Positions 26,515-34,778 of a stretch of DNA of 64,000 nucleotides are shown piece after piece. The stretch covers positions 62,001-126,000 of the forward strand of contig NZ_FNQY01000008.1 of NCBI RefSeq assembly GCF_900107765.1. Direction: 5' to 3'. The stretch's first letter is position 1; the number at the start of each line of letters is the position of its first letter. A program made the translations under genes and the position numbers. Below the pieces are notes generated by a model that was not told the DNA's origin, searched no databases, and worked only from the letters and a program-made list of their open reading frames with translations. The stretch is from Arachidicoccus rhizosphaerae. Its GTDB lineage: Bacteria > Bacteroidota > Bacteroidia > Chitinophagales > Chitinophagaceae.

Positions 26515-27282
26515 ATGGCAGATTCAAAAATAATTCTGGTGACAGGCGCCACGGCAGGCTTTGGTAAAGCCATTGCCGAAACCTTTGCGGCAAAAGGATG
26601 GGATGTAATTATTACCGGTCGAAGGCAAGAGCGTTTAAAGGAGCTGGCACAAAAGCTGACCGGAGGCTATGGTGTCCGGGTGCTTCCCTTGCATTTTGAT
26701 GTCAGAGATAAAGTGGCTGTCAACGAACAGCTGGGGCAGTTGCCGGATAACTGGAGGGAGATTGACGTCCTGGTCAATAATGCGGGACTGGCACTTGGCC
26801 GGGACTTATTTGATCAGGCCAGTATGGACGACTGGGAAGCAATGATTGATACCAATATAAAAGGGCTGCTTTATGTGTCCAGAGCTGTGTTGCCGTATTT
26901 TGAAAAAAGAGGCGAAGGGCATATTATTAATATCGGTTCCACTGCGGCCAAGGATGTCTATCCGATGGGTAATGTGTACTGCGCTACCAAAAGTGCCGTG
27001 GAGGCCATCTCCAAAGCACAGCGCATTGATCTGTTATCCAAAAAAATAAAAGTCACGGCCATTCATCCGGGAGCAGCAGCCACTGAGTTTTCCCTGGTTC
27101 GCTTCAAGGGGGATCAGGCAGAAAGTGACAAGGTGTACAAAGGCTACCAGGCGCTGGAAGCTACTGATATAGCAGACATCACTTATTACGTTGCGACACT
27201 GCCAAAGCATGTCTGCATCAATGATCTGGTCGTTACCTGTACGGCGCAGGCAAATGCCTTTTTTACGCATAAAGAAGGGTAG
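26515..27282 (+). CDS. SDR-family NAD(P)-dependent oxidoreductase (YdfG-like)
   Basis: 255 residues. Rossmann motif TGATAGFG (10-17), an Arg-rich stretch after beta-2 (TGRRQERL) favouring NADP, NNAG (88-91), catalytic S142, Y155 and K159. The run of residues around ALGRDLFDQASMDDWEAMID resembles YdfG, which oxidises L-allo-threonine and 3-hydroxy acids. The exact substrate is inferred only by resemblance. Confidence 0.9.
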   Translation: MADSKIILVTGATAGFGKAIAETFAAKGWDVIITGRRQERLKELAQKLTGGYGVRVLPLHFDVRDKVAVNEQLGQLPDNWREIDVLVNNAGLALGRDLFDQASMDDWEAMIDTNIKGLLYVSRAVLPYFEKRGEGHIINIGSTAAKDVYPMGNVYCATKSAVEAISKAQRIDLLSKKIKVTAIHPGAAATEFSLVRFKGDQAESDKVYKGYQALEATDIADITYYVATLPKHVCINDLVVTCTAQANAFFTHKEG

Positions 27283-27430
27283 TAAAGACTGTCGCAGCTA
27301 TCGGAGCATCTGTTATGACAAACTAAGGTAAAGGTAAAGGCAAAGTGTGCCGCAAATCCGGATAAAATAAATGTCCCGCTCTCAGGCACGCTTTGCCCCT
27401 TTGGTATGGCTGAAGGGCTGGATGATTATA

Positions 27431-28195
27431 TTATTTTTTAGCGGTAGCCCAGTCCAGCGCCTTATAAATGAGTTTCTGAAAAACGGGGGAGGAGAAGGTG
27501 CTGTCAAAATGTCCCCATTCAATATAAAAGGCACGGCCGCCTTCAAATGTATGATACCAGCTGATGGGATGGAATTTGCCCATATTACCTCCCTGATAGG
27601 TGGATTCATCTACCGTAATCAGATAATGCAGGCCTGGTTGAACGGACTTGAAATTATAGATCTCTTCTTTTTGTACCAGAGAATCCGGTAAATGTTCAGT
27701 GGCTATGAACTTCTTATCCAGTACATGGAAGGTGGCTGTCTGCGGCTTTGGATGATTGTCAAAATAAGCGCCGGAGAGTTGATTATACCAGGGCCAGTCA
27801 TATTCCGTATCGGTGGCCGCATGAATACCGATATAACCGCCGCCTTTATGGATAAAATCCTGAAAAGCTATTTGTTGCAGACTGTCCAGCACGTCACCGG
27901 TGGTATTTAAAAAGACCACGGCTTTATATGGAGCGAGCCCCTTAGTGGTAAATATGGCGGCGTCCTCAGTAGTATCTGCCTGGTAACCTGCAGCGGCACT
28001 CCGGGATAAAAACATGGTTTTACCGGCACCAATAGAACTGTGCCTGAAACCTGCCGTTTTAGAAAAGACCAGAATCTTTTTAAGCGGCCCCCTGGCCTTT
28101 GTCTGCGCACGGACAGTATGCATCAGCGGGGATAATATTGCTAAAAGCACCAGCGGTTTAAAAAGCCGCCTTAACGGAAAAGTGTTTTGCTGCAT
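27431..28195 (-). CDS. ThuA-domain secreted protein
   Basis: 254 residues with a signal peptide (about 1-30, HTVRAQ). ThuA family features, a glutamine-amidotransferase-like fold, include FSKTAGFRHSSI, FQDFIHKGGGYIGIHAATDTEYDWPWYNQL and HFDSTFSSPVFQKLIYKALDWA. In Bacteroidota these are linked to sugar (trehalose and other glucoside) utilisation, often on the outer membrane or in the periplasm, but no sugar genes are nearby. It lies about 40 nt after the metallopeptidase gene and is probably co-transcribed. Confidence 0.88.
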   Translation of the reverse strand: MQQNTFPLRRLFKPLVLLAILSPLMHTVRAQTKARGPLKKILVFSKTAGFRHSSIGAGKTMFLSRSAAAGYQADTTEDAAIFTTKGLAPYKAVVFLNTTGDVLDSLQQIAFQDFIHKGGGYIGIHAATDTEYDWPWYNQLSGAYFDNHPKPQTATFHVLDKKFIATEHLPDSLVQKEEIYNFKSVQPGLHYLITVDESTYQGGNMGKFHPISWYHTFEGGRAFYIEWGHFDSTFSSPVFQKLIYKALDWATAKK

Positions 28196-28235
28196 GGGTA
28201 TAGCGTAAAAATATTAAAACTGAAAAATACCTGGA

Positions 28236-29105
28236 TTAATTTAAACTCGGGTCGTTAAAAGTATCTCCCTGACTAAAGTCGCCTGTGGTATAGCCCTTTT
28301 TGAACCAATAGATACGCTGAGCGGACGTCCCATGGGTAAATGAATCGGGGTTTACCGTGCCGGTTGCTTCTTTTTGCAGCCGGTCATCTCCGACGGCTCC
28401 TGCAGCGCCCAGCGCAGATTCTATATCCCCCTGATCCAGTTGGATGATATTTTGCTGTTCTGCATAATGAGCCCAGAGTCCGGCATAGAAATCTGCCTGA
28501 AGTTCCAGTTTGACGGAGAGTTTATTATACGCTTCTTCACTGAGTCTGGCTCTGGCTGCATCCACCTGGTCGGTCATCCCGAGCAGGTTTTGGATATGGT
28601 GTCCCATTTCATGGGCCACCACATAGGCCTTGGCCAGGTCCCCCGGTGCATTAAAGCGCTGGGAGAGCTCCTGGAAAAAGCTCAGGTCGATATATACCAT
28701 TCTGTCTCCCGGGCAGTAAAAAGGGCCGGAGGCCGCACTGGCACCGCCGCAGGCTGTCTGCACGCTGCCTTCAAACATGACAAGCGTGGGTTTGGTATAG
28801 GATTTATTGAATTTATCCCTGAGTACGCTGCTCCATACGCTGTTACAGCTGTTATATACCCGGACGGTAAAAGTAGAGTCATTGTTGGCGTTCGTATTGG
28901 TAACAGTGCCGGTACTCTGGGAGGTCGTCTGGGTAGGCATCACGTTGTTGACAAACCCCAGCATTTCCAGGGGATTCTTACCTAAAATAAGAGAGATGAT
29001 GACCACCACCACAGCGCCAAGGCCGCCTATTTTCCCCACTCTTCGGGCACCGCCTTTTCTTACTTCTACGCCATCCGTACTGTCATCAGGATTGATCCAT
29101 TTCAT
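28236..29105 (-). CDS. Neutral zinc metallopeptidase, YpfJ family
   Basis: 289 residues: an N-terminal membrane anchor (about 29-42), a Thr/Asn-rich linker, then the peptidase domain with HEMGH (H165-H169) and the downstream ELQADFYAGLWAH metal-ligand region. The family is a putative inner-membrane-anchored periplasmic protease of unknown substrate. The CPGDRMVYIDL motif and paired cysteines (C120, C131) fit the family. First gene of a probable two-gene unit with the ThuA gene. Confidence 0.9.
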   Translation of the reverse strand: MKWINPDDSTDGVEVRKGGARRVGKIGGLGAVVVVIISLILGKNPLEMLGFVNNVMPTQTTSQSTGTVTNTNANNDSTFTVRVYNSCNSVWSSVLRDKFNKSYTKPTLVMFEGSVQTACGGASAASGPFYCPGDRMVYIDLSFFQELSQRFNAPGDLAKAYVVAHEMGHHIQNLLGMTDQVDAARARLSEEAYNKLSVKLELQADFYAGLWAHYAEQQNIIQLDQGDIESALGAAGAVGDDRLQKEATGTVNPDSFTHGTSAQRIYWFKKGYTTGDFSQGDTFNDPSLN

Positions 29106-29327
29106 GTGTTCATGTTTATGTTAAAGGTGTTCTGATACTCGCGCAATAATAATCCAATTATCGGCTCTTTGCGCCAAGTGTTAATAAAAACCTATCATAA
29201 ATATACAGTAAGTTTTTTAAATAGGCCAGCTCAGGAAGTATTCAGTGATGAAAAATGCTTTAATCAAATATTAATCAATTATTTATAAGTGACTGCAGGG
29301 AGGTATGCTGTTATTTTCAAGCCTGGA

Positions 29328-30134
29328 TTACCGGTAGGATCTGTCGTATAACGTACCGACCGGATCCGACTGCCAATAGGGATAACGGCTGAGTTCAGAT
29401 CCGCCGGGATCTGCAGTTAATTCCAGGACCGTTAATCTGCCATGGTGACCGGCGCCGGTGTCCAGATCCAGGATATTTAATGCCTGCACGGGGGTATCCG
29501 TTGCCAGGCGTCTACCCAGATGAGTGGTAGGGGTATGACCTATAAAAACAGCAGAGATGTCGCTTTGTTCATAGAAGTCTTCCGGAGGGGTGTCTTCCCC
29601 CAAGGCCGATTTGATTTCCAGGGCCGTGCTTAGTAAATTTCTGTCCCAGAAAAAATCGGTGGGATGTTGATCGGTCAGCCGTAGTTTTCTATTAAAGCCC
29701 CCATGTACAAATAAACGCCCTGAAGCGTCCTTATAATATAAATGCTGACTGGCCAGCAGCTTTTTATGGGTCTGCGGAATATCTGTTGGTGTCATATTAT
29801 TTTTAAACCCACTAAAAGTACGGATGATCTGATTGGGCTTTCCGGCATGCTGCAGGTAGGAAATCATCGTTGCTTCCCCACCGTGGCTCCAGCTCGATGG
29901 ATGGATGCCGGTTGCCATATAACGTTCCAGCCAGTCGTCATGATTGCCTTTAATCAGTATTTTATCAGGGATGGACAACAGGTGTTCCATGACTTCATAC
30001 ACCTGGGGATAACCGTCCACGATATCCCCTAGCTGAATAAGCTGATCCGTTTGCGGATTGAACCCCGAGCGCTCCAGACACTGGACAAAGGCTTTATAGG
30101 CACCGTGAATATCACCCATCACAAAGGTTCGCAT
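29328..30134 (-). CDS. Calcineurin-like metallophosphoesterase (PP1/ApaH type)
   Basis: 268 residues. Metal-binding motifs GDIHG (7-11), GDIVDG (36-41), GNHDDW (63-68) and IGHTPT are all present, as in serine/threonine protein phosphatase 1 or diadenosine tetraphosphatase-like enzymes. Cytosolic. The substrate (phosphoprotein or Ap4A) is not decidable here. Monocistronic, divergent from the candidate small RNA and pth. Confidence 0.9.
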   Translation of the reverse strand: MRTFVMGDIHGAYKAFVQCLERSGFNPQTDQLIQLGDIVDGYPQVYEVMEHLLSIPDKILIKGNHDDWLERYMATGIHPSSWSHGGEATMISYLQHAGKPNQIIRTFSGFKNNMTPTDIPQTHKKLLASQHLYYKDASGRLFVHGGFNRKLRLTDQHPTDFFWDRNLLSTALEIKSALGEDTPPEDFYEQSDISAVFIGHTPTTHLGRRLATDTPVQALNILDLDTGAGHHGRLTVLELTADPGGSELSRYPYWQSDPVGTLYDRSYR

Positions 30135-30359
30135 GGCGACATTATTTTATGGACAATTATTGGCTTTACCATTACAAATATCCGGCATTTTCTATAAAAT
30201 GGGTGGAAATAAAAAAATCTAAACGGGAAACCAGGCGTAATAAATATTGATTGTGAATTAATTGCAGGGCACTTGCAGGTAGGGGGGCTTAGGTCTTAAA
30301 AAAGAACGCATTGGCGACGTAATTTTTTTTGCCCGTTTGTTTTAAATATTTTACCTTTA
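30135..30359. other. Intergenic region upstream of the candidate small RNA
   Basis: 225 nt, AT-rich, without a supported coding region. It includes TACCTTTA at 30352-30359, which resembles a -7 element for a plus-strand transcript starting near 30365. Confidence 0.4.
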
Positions 30360-30471
30360 AGCTACAAGCGCAGTAAGTGCGCCCTATCGCAAACCTGATA
30401 TGTGGTTTGTACAAATAATGACCAGGCGGGTAGTATTTAATAATACAAAGATACCCGCCTGGATTTTTTTT
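30360..30471 (+). ncRNA. Candidate structured small RNA with intrinsic terminator
   Basis: In 112 nt three hairpins follow each other: GCGCA/TGCGC (30368-30382), CAAACC/GGTTTG (30390-30409) and a strong terminator stem CCAGGCGGGTA/TACCCGCCTGG (30422-30462) followed by eight T (30464-30471). The terminator loop holds an inner stem GTATT/AATAC. A -7-like TACCTTTA ends at 30359. No plus-strand gene precedes the terminator, so it must end a non-coding transcript, or else act as an attenuator for pth 140 nt downstream. It matches no RNA family that I recognise by eye. Confidence 0.5.
30422..30471 (+). terminator. Strong intrinsic terminator upstream of pth
   Basis: 11-bp GC-rich perfect stem with a T8 tail on the plus strand. 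On the minus strand no T-run follows, so it is directional. Confidence 0.8.
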
Positions 30472-30540
30472 GAGGCGCATCCAGGACTGCAATTTTTATG
30501 AGACATCCATAACTTATCCAGATAACCCATGAATATGCAT

Positions 30541-30548
30541 TAATTTTG
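30541..30548 (+). promoter_or_regulatory. Candidate -7 element for pth
   Basis: TAATTTTG matches TAnnTTTG about 63 nt before the pth ATG and lies downstream of the terminator at 30422-30471. This suggests pth has its own promoter. No clear TTG at -33. Confidence 0.4.
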
Positions 30549-30610
30549 CATATTATTGTTATTGATTGTTATATTGAATCCGTAACAAAGTCGTAGAACG
30601 CGTAATAAAT

Positions 30611-31198
30611 ATGTCTAAATTTTTAATTATCGGACTTGGGAATCCGGGTGCAGAATATGCCGGTACCCGGCATAATGCCGGTTTTGATGTGGTGGAGGCT
30701 TTTGCGGCTGCCCATGAAGGCAGCTTCAGGACGGACCGTCTGGCGGAAGTGGCCGAAGTGAAGTGGAAAGGTAAAATCTTTGTATGTATTAAACCGACCA
30801 CTTATATGAATCTGAGCGGCAAGGCCTTTAAATATTGGATGGATAAGGAAAAAATACCGCTGGAAAGAACGCTGACGGTGGTAGATGACCTGGCGTTACC
30901 CATTGATAAGGTACGTATCCGTGCCGGCGGCAGCGACGCCGGCCATAACGGTCTGAGGGATATTCAGCAAATTTTGGGTACCACGGAATATCCGAAGTTA
31001 AGATTTGGGATTGGCAATCAGTTTCCCAAAGGTATGCAGGTTGATTTTGTGCTGGGTAAATGGTTCCCCGAAGAAAGGGAGGTGATCCAGGCTAAAATAA
31101 TAAAATGTGTGGAGATGATTGAACAGTTTGCCGTAGCCGGTATCTCACGCGTTATGAATGATTATAATAAACAGAGTTTTGGCGTTGTAAAAAAATAA
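30611..31198 (+). CDS. pth: Peptidyl-tRNA hydrolase
   Basis: 195 residues. Signature GLGNPG (8-13) and the catalytic His in TRHNAG (H21), followed by PTTYMNLSG, VVDDLALP and the GGSDAGHNGL loop. It frees tRNA from stalled peptidyl-tRNA in the cytosol. Length is normal. It is followed after 12 nt by the FUSC gene, which starts at TTG, so the two are probably one operon. Confidence 0.96.
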   Translation: MSKFLIIGLGNPGAEYAGTRHNAGFDVVEAFAAAHEGSFRTDRLAEVAEVKWKGKIFVCIKPTTYMNLSGKAFKYWMDKEKIPLERTLTVVDDLALPIDKVRIRAGGSDAGHNGLRDIQQILGTTEYPKLRFGIGNQFPKGMQVDFVLGKWFPEEREVIQAKIIKCVEMIEQFAVAGISRVMNDYNKQSFGVVKK

Positions 31199-31210
31199 CC
31201 AGTAAGCACT

Positions 31211-33478
31211 TTGAACAATATAACAGCTTTCCGCAAGTTTGTTTCTGGGCATCACCTGTATGCGGGTCTTTTGATTACCCTTGCCGTACTGGTGCCTTCC
31301 ATTGTGTTTTTTCAGCAGGGATTACTGGTGAAATATATACTTGTGCCCCTGGGGGTTATTAATGTGGGATTTGCAGATTCGCCCGGATCTTTTAAACACC
31401 GGGTCAATGCCAATATCATTGCCATTGTGGCTTATTTTGTGGTGTCGGTCATTGCAGGCTGGTCCAGGGATTATATGTGGCTATCCATTGCGGAACTATT
31501 GATATTTGCCATTGTACTATCGCTGGCGGGTATCTATGGGACCAGGATGTCTTCCATCGGTACCAGCGCTTTAATGTGCTTTATATTCTTTTCTGACCGG
31601 AATTTTGTGGCCGGAGATATCCTCATCAATGCCTGGTACATGACCGTGGGCGGGATTTTATATTTTGTACTGTTTATCCTTTTTTACCGGCTTCGTCCCT
31701 ATAAATTGATTCAACAGATGCTGGGAGAGCATTTGATTGAACTGGCTTCCCTGCTTAACCTCAGAAGCAGTTATTATGCTCCGAAGGTGGATTATGATCA
31801 TATCATGGATCAGATGCTCAAAAAGCAGGTCATCTTAAAGGAACAGCAGGAAAATTTAAGAGAAGTGCTCTTTAAAACCCGGCAGATAGTCCAGGAGTCT
31901 ACCGTTAAGAGCCGCTCCTTACTGGTGATTTTTATGGATAGCGTGGATCTGTATGAGCGTATTTTACTTTCTCAACAGGATTATGTTCAGCTCCATAAGG
32001 CTTTTGACGGCAAACATATTTTGCAGGTCTATGGTCGTTATTTAAATATTCTGGCTTTTGAGCTGGAACAGGTGGGGCTGGCGCTGCAGCAGGGCCGTCA
32101 GTATCATAGCAAAAGAGAACTCAATAAGGCATTTGAAAAATGCAGAGGTGCTTTTTATCAGCTCAGGGAAAGAGCCATGGATTCGTCCAATATGGAGGAC
32201 TTTATCATGCTGCGTCAAATTCTGTATAGTCTGCAGGATCTGACGGACAGGATTAAAAAAATCAATCTGCTGACCAAAAGCAAAAAGGACATTTCTGCTG
32301 AAATAACTATCGGGGCATCATTAGAGCCGGTAAAGGAAAAAAGAAGTATCCGGGATTTTGATCCTTTCACGCCTAAGCAACAATATGATTTTAGATTATT
32401 TGTTGAAAATATCTCCTTTAAATCAGGACAGTTCAGGCACGCCATCCGGGTGACGGTGGCACTGGTCTTAGGGTTGGTCGTCTCCAGAATGTTTAATCTG
32501 GGACATCATAGTTATTGGGTCCTAATGACGATTATCATTATTCTAAAGCCCTCCTATAGCCTGGGCAGACAAAAGAATATTGACAGAATCGGTGGAACAA
32601 TTGTAGGTGGGATCATCAGTTTTCTGACGATATATTTTATCAGTGATGTGGACGCCATATTCGTGGTGATCTGCTTTGCGACCCTGCTGTCCTGCTCCAT
32701 GCTGCGCATCAATTACTTTATTTATGCAATCGGCATGACCATGATGGTAATCTTGTCTTATGACTTTATCAGTGCAAAGATTATGAGCGATGTGCTGATG
32801 CAAAGGATTTTAAATAGCGGGATCGGGTGTGCGATTGGTTATGTGGCCTCTTTATTTGTACTGCCCACCTGGGAGCATGAACAAAAGAATCAGTATGCCT
32901 CAGAGATGATGGATGCCAATAAAGCGTATTTTATTGCTGTTGCGGGATATTTTATCGGCAAGCCACTGGATGTGGAATATTTTAAGCTCTGCCGGAAAAA
33001 TGCCTTTATTGCACTGGCAAATTTGTCCGATAATTTTCAAAGAATGTTATCGGACCCCAAAAGACAACAGGTGAAGTTGCAGGAATATCATCATTTTGTC
33101 GTTACCAGCAATATGCTTTGTTCCTATATCGCTTCTCTTTCTTATTATGCGCAGCAGGAAGACAAGCGCTTTGTATCGGAAGAGTTTACTCTGGTCTTCA
33201 GTCAAATTAAACAGAACTTTGAAACGGTTCAGCAGGCACTCACATGGCCCGCGAGTGAGGATGCGGGTTCTGTACTAAGGCAGTTGCCTGTCAATCAGAA
33301 ACTCCTGGAGTTACTGGAGCAACGCAAAAAAGAATTACAGGTAAGTCAGGACGGGCCACATAATACCTCTATCAGGAAGTTCCTGACAGACTATAAAACG
33401 ATAAACAGTCTTTTTAATTTGATTAATGGGGTAGTGGCGGATCAGAAAAAAATAGTTTTAGAACTGGCAAAAAGCTAA
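31211..33478 (+). CDS. FUSC-family inner-membrane protein (YccS-like)
   Basis: 755 residues from a TTG start. Two blocks of membrane helices (about 15-165 and 405-545) flank a long soluble helical region, with a helical C-terminus: the YccS/YhfK (FUSC) layout. The motif HHSYWVLMTIIIILKPSY followed by an R-IGGTIVGG stretch is characteristic. The family relates to aromatic-acid efflux proteins (AaeB-like); the substrate is unknown. It directly follows pth and is the last core gene before the accessory scar. Confidence 0.88.
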   Translation: MNNITAFRKFVSGHHLYAGLLITLAVLVPSIVFFQQGLLVKYILVPLGVINVGFADSPGSFKHRVNANIIAIVAYFVVSVIAGWSRDYMWLSIAELLIFAIVLSLAGIYGTRMSSIGTSALMCFIFFSDRNFVAGDILINAWYMTVGGILYFVLFILFYRLRPYKLIQQMLGEHLIELASLLNLRSSYYAPKVDYDHIMDQMLKKQVILKEQQENLREVLFKTRQIVQESTVKSRSLLVIFMDSVDLYERILLSQQDYVQLHKAFDGKHILQVYGRYLNILAFELEQVGLALQQGRQYHSKRELNKAFEKCRGAFYQLRERAMDSSNMEDFIMLRQILYSLQDLTDRIKKINLLTKSKKDISAEITIGASLEPVKEKRSIRDFDPFTPKQQYDFRLFVENISFKSGQFRHAIRVTVALVLGLVVSRMFNLGHHSYWVLMTIIIILKPSYSLGRQKNIDRIGGTIVGGIISFLTIYFISDVDAIFVVICFATLLSCSMLRINYFIYAIGMTMMVILSYDFISAKIMSDVLMQRILNSGIGCAIGYVASLFVLPTWEHEQKNQYASEMMDANKAYFIAVAGYFIGKPLDVEYFKLCRKNAFIALANLSDNFQRMLSDPKRQQVKLQEYHHFVVTSNMLCSYIASLSYYAQQEDKRFVSEEFTLVFSQIKQNFETVQQALTWPASEDAGSVLRQLPVNQKLLELLEQRKKELQVSQDGPHNTSIRKFLTDYKTINSLFNLINGVVADQKKIVLELAKS

Positions 33479-33486
33479 CTAAAACA

Positions 33487-33551
33487 CTATGGAGTGAAAG
33501 TCCATAGGTTGATTTGAATGGCTAAAGCCATGAAGGACTTGGCTAAAGCCA
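33487..33551. repeat. REP-like short palindromes
   Basis: CTATGGA/TCCATAG (33487-33507, 7-nt loop) is followed by two copies of TGGCTAAAGCCA (33519-33530 and 33540-33551), each a small TGGC/GCCA hairpin. Short hairpins with a GGCTAAAGCC core are, from memory, a scattered intergenic repeat type in Bacteroidota. They mark the junction between the FUSC gene and the accessory scar. Confidence 0.55.
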
Positions 33552-33660
33552 ATTAAAAAATTTAAGCCAAAGCTCATTAAAACTATTCCAGAATAAAATT
33601 CTGTTCCCCGTTGGGGCCGTTTCTGTGATGCTCTAGATACTCTTGCAAAATAATTTTATT

Positions 33661-34029
33661 ATGAAAAAGCAAAATTTAAATAAGCCGATATTGAAATTTT
33701 TAGAAAACCTTGAATTGGTAGGAATAACTTTTATCAGGGGCTATATACAATTCTAATTTGATGGGCCGGTTTTAAATACTTATACTTTGCCGAAAATAAA
33801 AGTTAAAAGTAAAATTATTACTTCAAAAGATTTCGGTTATTATGATACATTGTGTATGTTGATGGGTGAAAAAATCAGTTCGGCCTATGAAGATGAAAAA
33901 GAAGAAATAATTACGATTAGATTTGAAACCGAGACCGAACTCTTTGTGTCTTTGAAGTCTGAAGATAGAAATTGTGCAGAAGCTGTAATGCTTCAACTTG
34001 AAACAGGGGGAAAATGGAATGTTTGGTAG
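33661..34029 (+). pseudogene. Immunity-type protein gene broken by an in-frame TAA
   Basis: Reading from ATG 33661, 32 codons end at TAA (33757-33759), then the same frame continues open to TAG at 34027-34029. The joined product (about 121 residues) reads GYIQF-stop-FDGPVLNTYTLP and ends SLKSEDRNCAEAVML...GKWNVW. This resembles a family of small proteins with an FDGPVL motif and an ExxxCAEA...WxVW end found beside polymorphic toxins. A single C-to-T change in a CAA codon would explain the stop. The lower part could still start at TTG 33787. Family assignment is from pattern memory. Confidence 0.55.
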
Positions 34030-34320
34030 GTTATCAAAGTTGCCGCTAAGGGGGTACTCAAACCTTTAGGCTTAGGTTCTACGGGTAGAACGGCAGCGGA
34101 AAACCTTACCGAGCAGTTGGCAATGAAGGAAGCGTTATCAAATCCGGCAGCTGGTCAAATTATTCAAAGAATGAAACCGCTTACAGATCCCCGTTGGTCA
34201 GGTTGGAGAAAAATGCAATATGAGCATATCGGACTGGACGGCAGCAAGACAATCATTCACTATATTGGTCAATGGAGTAACGGTGCTTTAAAAGCCGTTG
34301 ATGATTTTAAATTCAAATAG
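34030..34320 (+). pseudogene. Orphan C-terminal tip of a polymorphic (Rhs-type) toxin
   Basis: The open frame starts right after the stop of the broken immunity gene and encodes about 96 residues: GLGSTGRTAAENLTEQLAM, SNPAAGQI, DPRWSGWRKMQYEH, HYIGQW and a terminal VDDFKFK. Toxin tips from Bacteroidota Rhs/polymorphic toxins have this layout. There is no delivery domain, signal or Rhs core in front, and the only ATG (34117) would give 67 residues. It is therefore a displaced tip or silent cassette. The toxic activity cannot be read. Confidence 0.6.
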
Positions 34321-34323
34321 TCT

Positions 34324-34758
34324 ATGAAAATTCGTTGTATCAATAATACAGGAGACGCACTAAGGGTATATGAAAATAAGTCTTTAAGCAAAGATGAGTT
34401 AGGGAGGTTTGGGGCTACGGGACATACTGAATTTGGTTTGATAATTGGTAGGGAATATATAGTAATGGGAATGCTCTTAGGCGAAGGGTGTCTGGATTAC
34501 TTAATAGACGATGGCGGGTATGTTTCTGCATATCCGTATCCTCTTTTTGAAGTTATTGATAATAAACTACCTTCCAGTTGGTTTTTTAAGTCTTTAAAAA
34601 ACACAGATGAAAACTATCCCTATCAGGAAGCCATTTGGGGCTATTACGAGTTAGTTTTTGATGATAATCACTATGAAAAACTGGTAGATTTTGATGAAGA
34701 AGCCCAACGGATTTACTTCAAACGAAAGATAGAGTTAGAAAACGAATTAACAGAATAA
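34324..34758 (+). CDS. Putative immunity protein paired with the toxin tip
   Basis: 144 residues, acidic, no signal peptide or membrane segment, rich in Tyr/Asp/Glu (YLIDDGGYVSAYPYPLFEVID). The ATG begins 3 nt after the toxin-tip stop, the standard spacing for a toxin-immunity pair, and the frame is intact. I do not recognise a named family. The role is inferred from position and composition: it would neutralise the toxin encoded by the tip, or protect against neighbours carrying the same toxin. Base composition is more AT-rich than in the core genes. Confidence 0.55.
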   Translation: MKIRCINNTGDALRVYENKSLSKDELGRFGATGHTEFGLIIGREYIVMGMLLGEGCLDYLIDDGGYVSAYPYPLFEVIDNKLPSSWFFKSLKNTDENYPYQEAIWGYYELVFDDNHYEKLVDFDEEAQRIYFKRKIELENELTE

Positions 34759-34778
34759 TATCAACGTCAGGCAGCAGC

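Noticed and set aside
30289-30492. 67-codon minus-strand frame upstream of pth
   Set aside because: It is antisense to the hairpins and terminator of the candidate small RNA; the protein has no plausible features.
34030-34320. Readthrough fusion of the broken immunity gene and the toxin tip (same frame across the TAG)
   Set aside because: The shared frame looks coincidental: the immunity-like protein ends at its natural C-terminus and the tip is from an unrelated Rhs-type protein.
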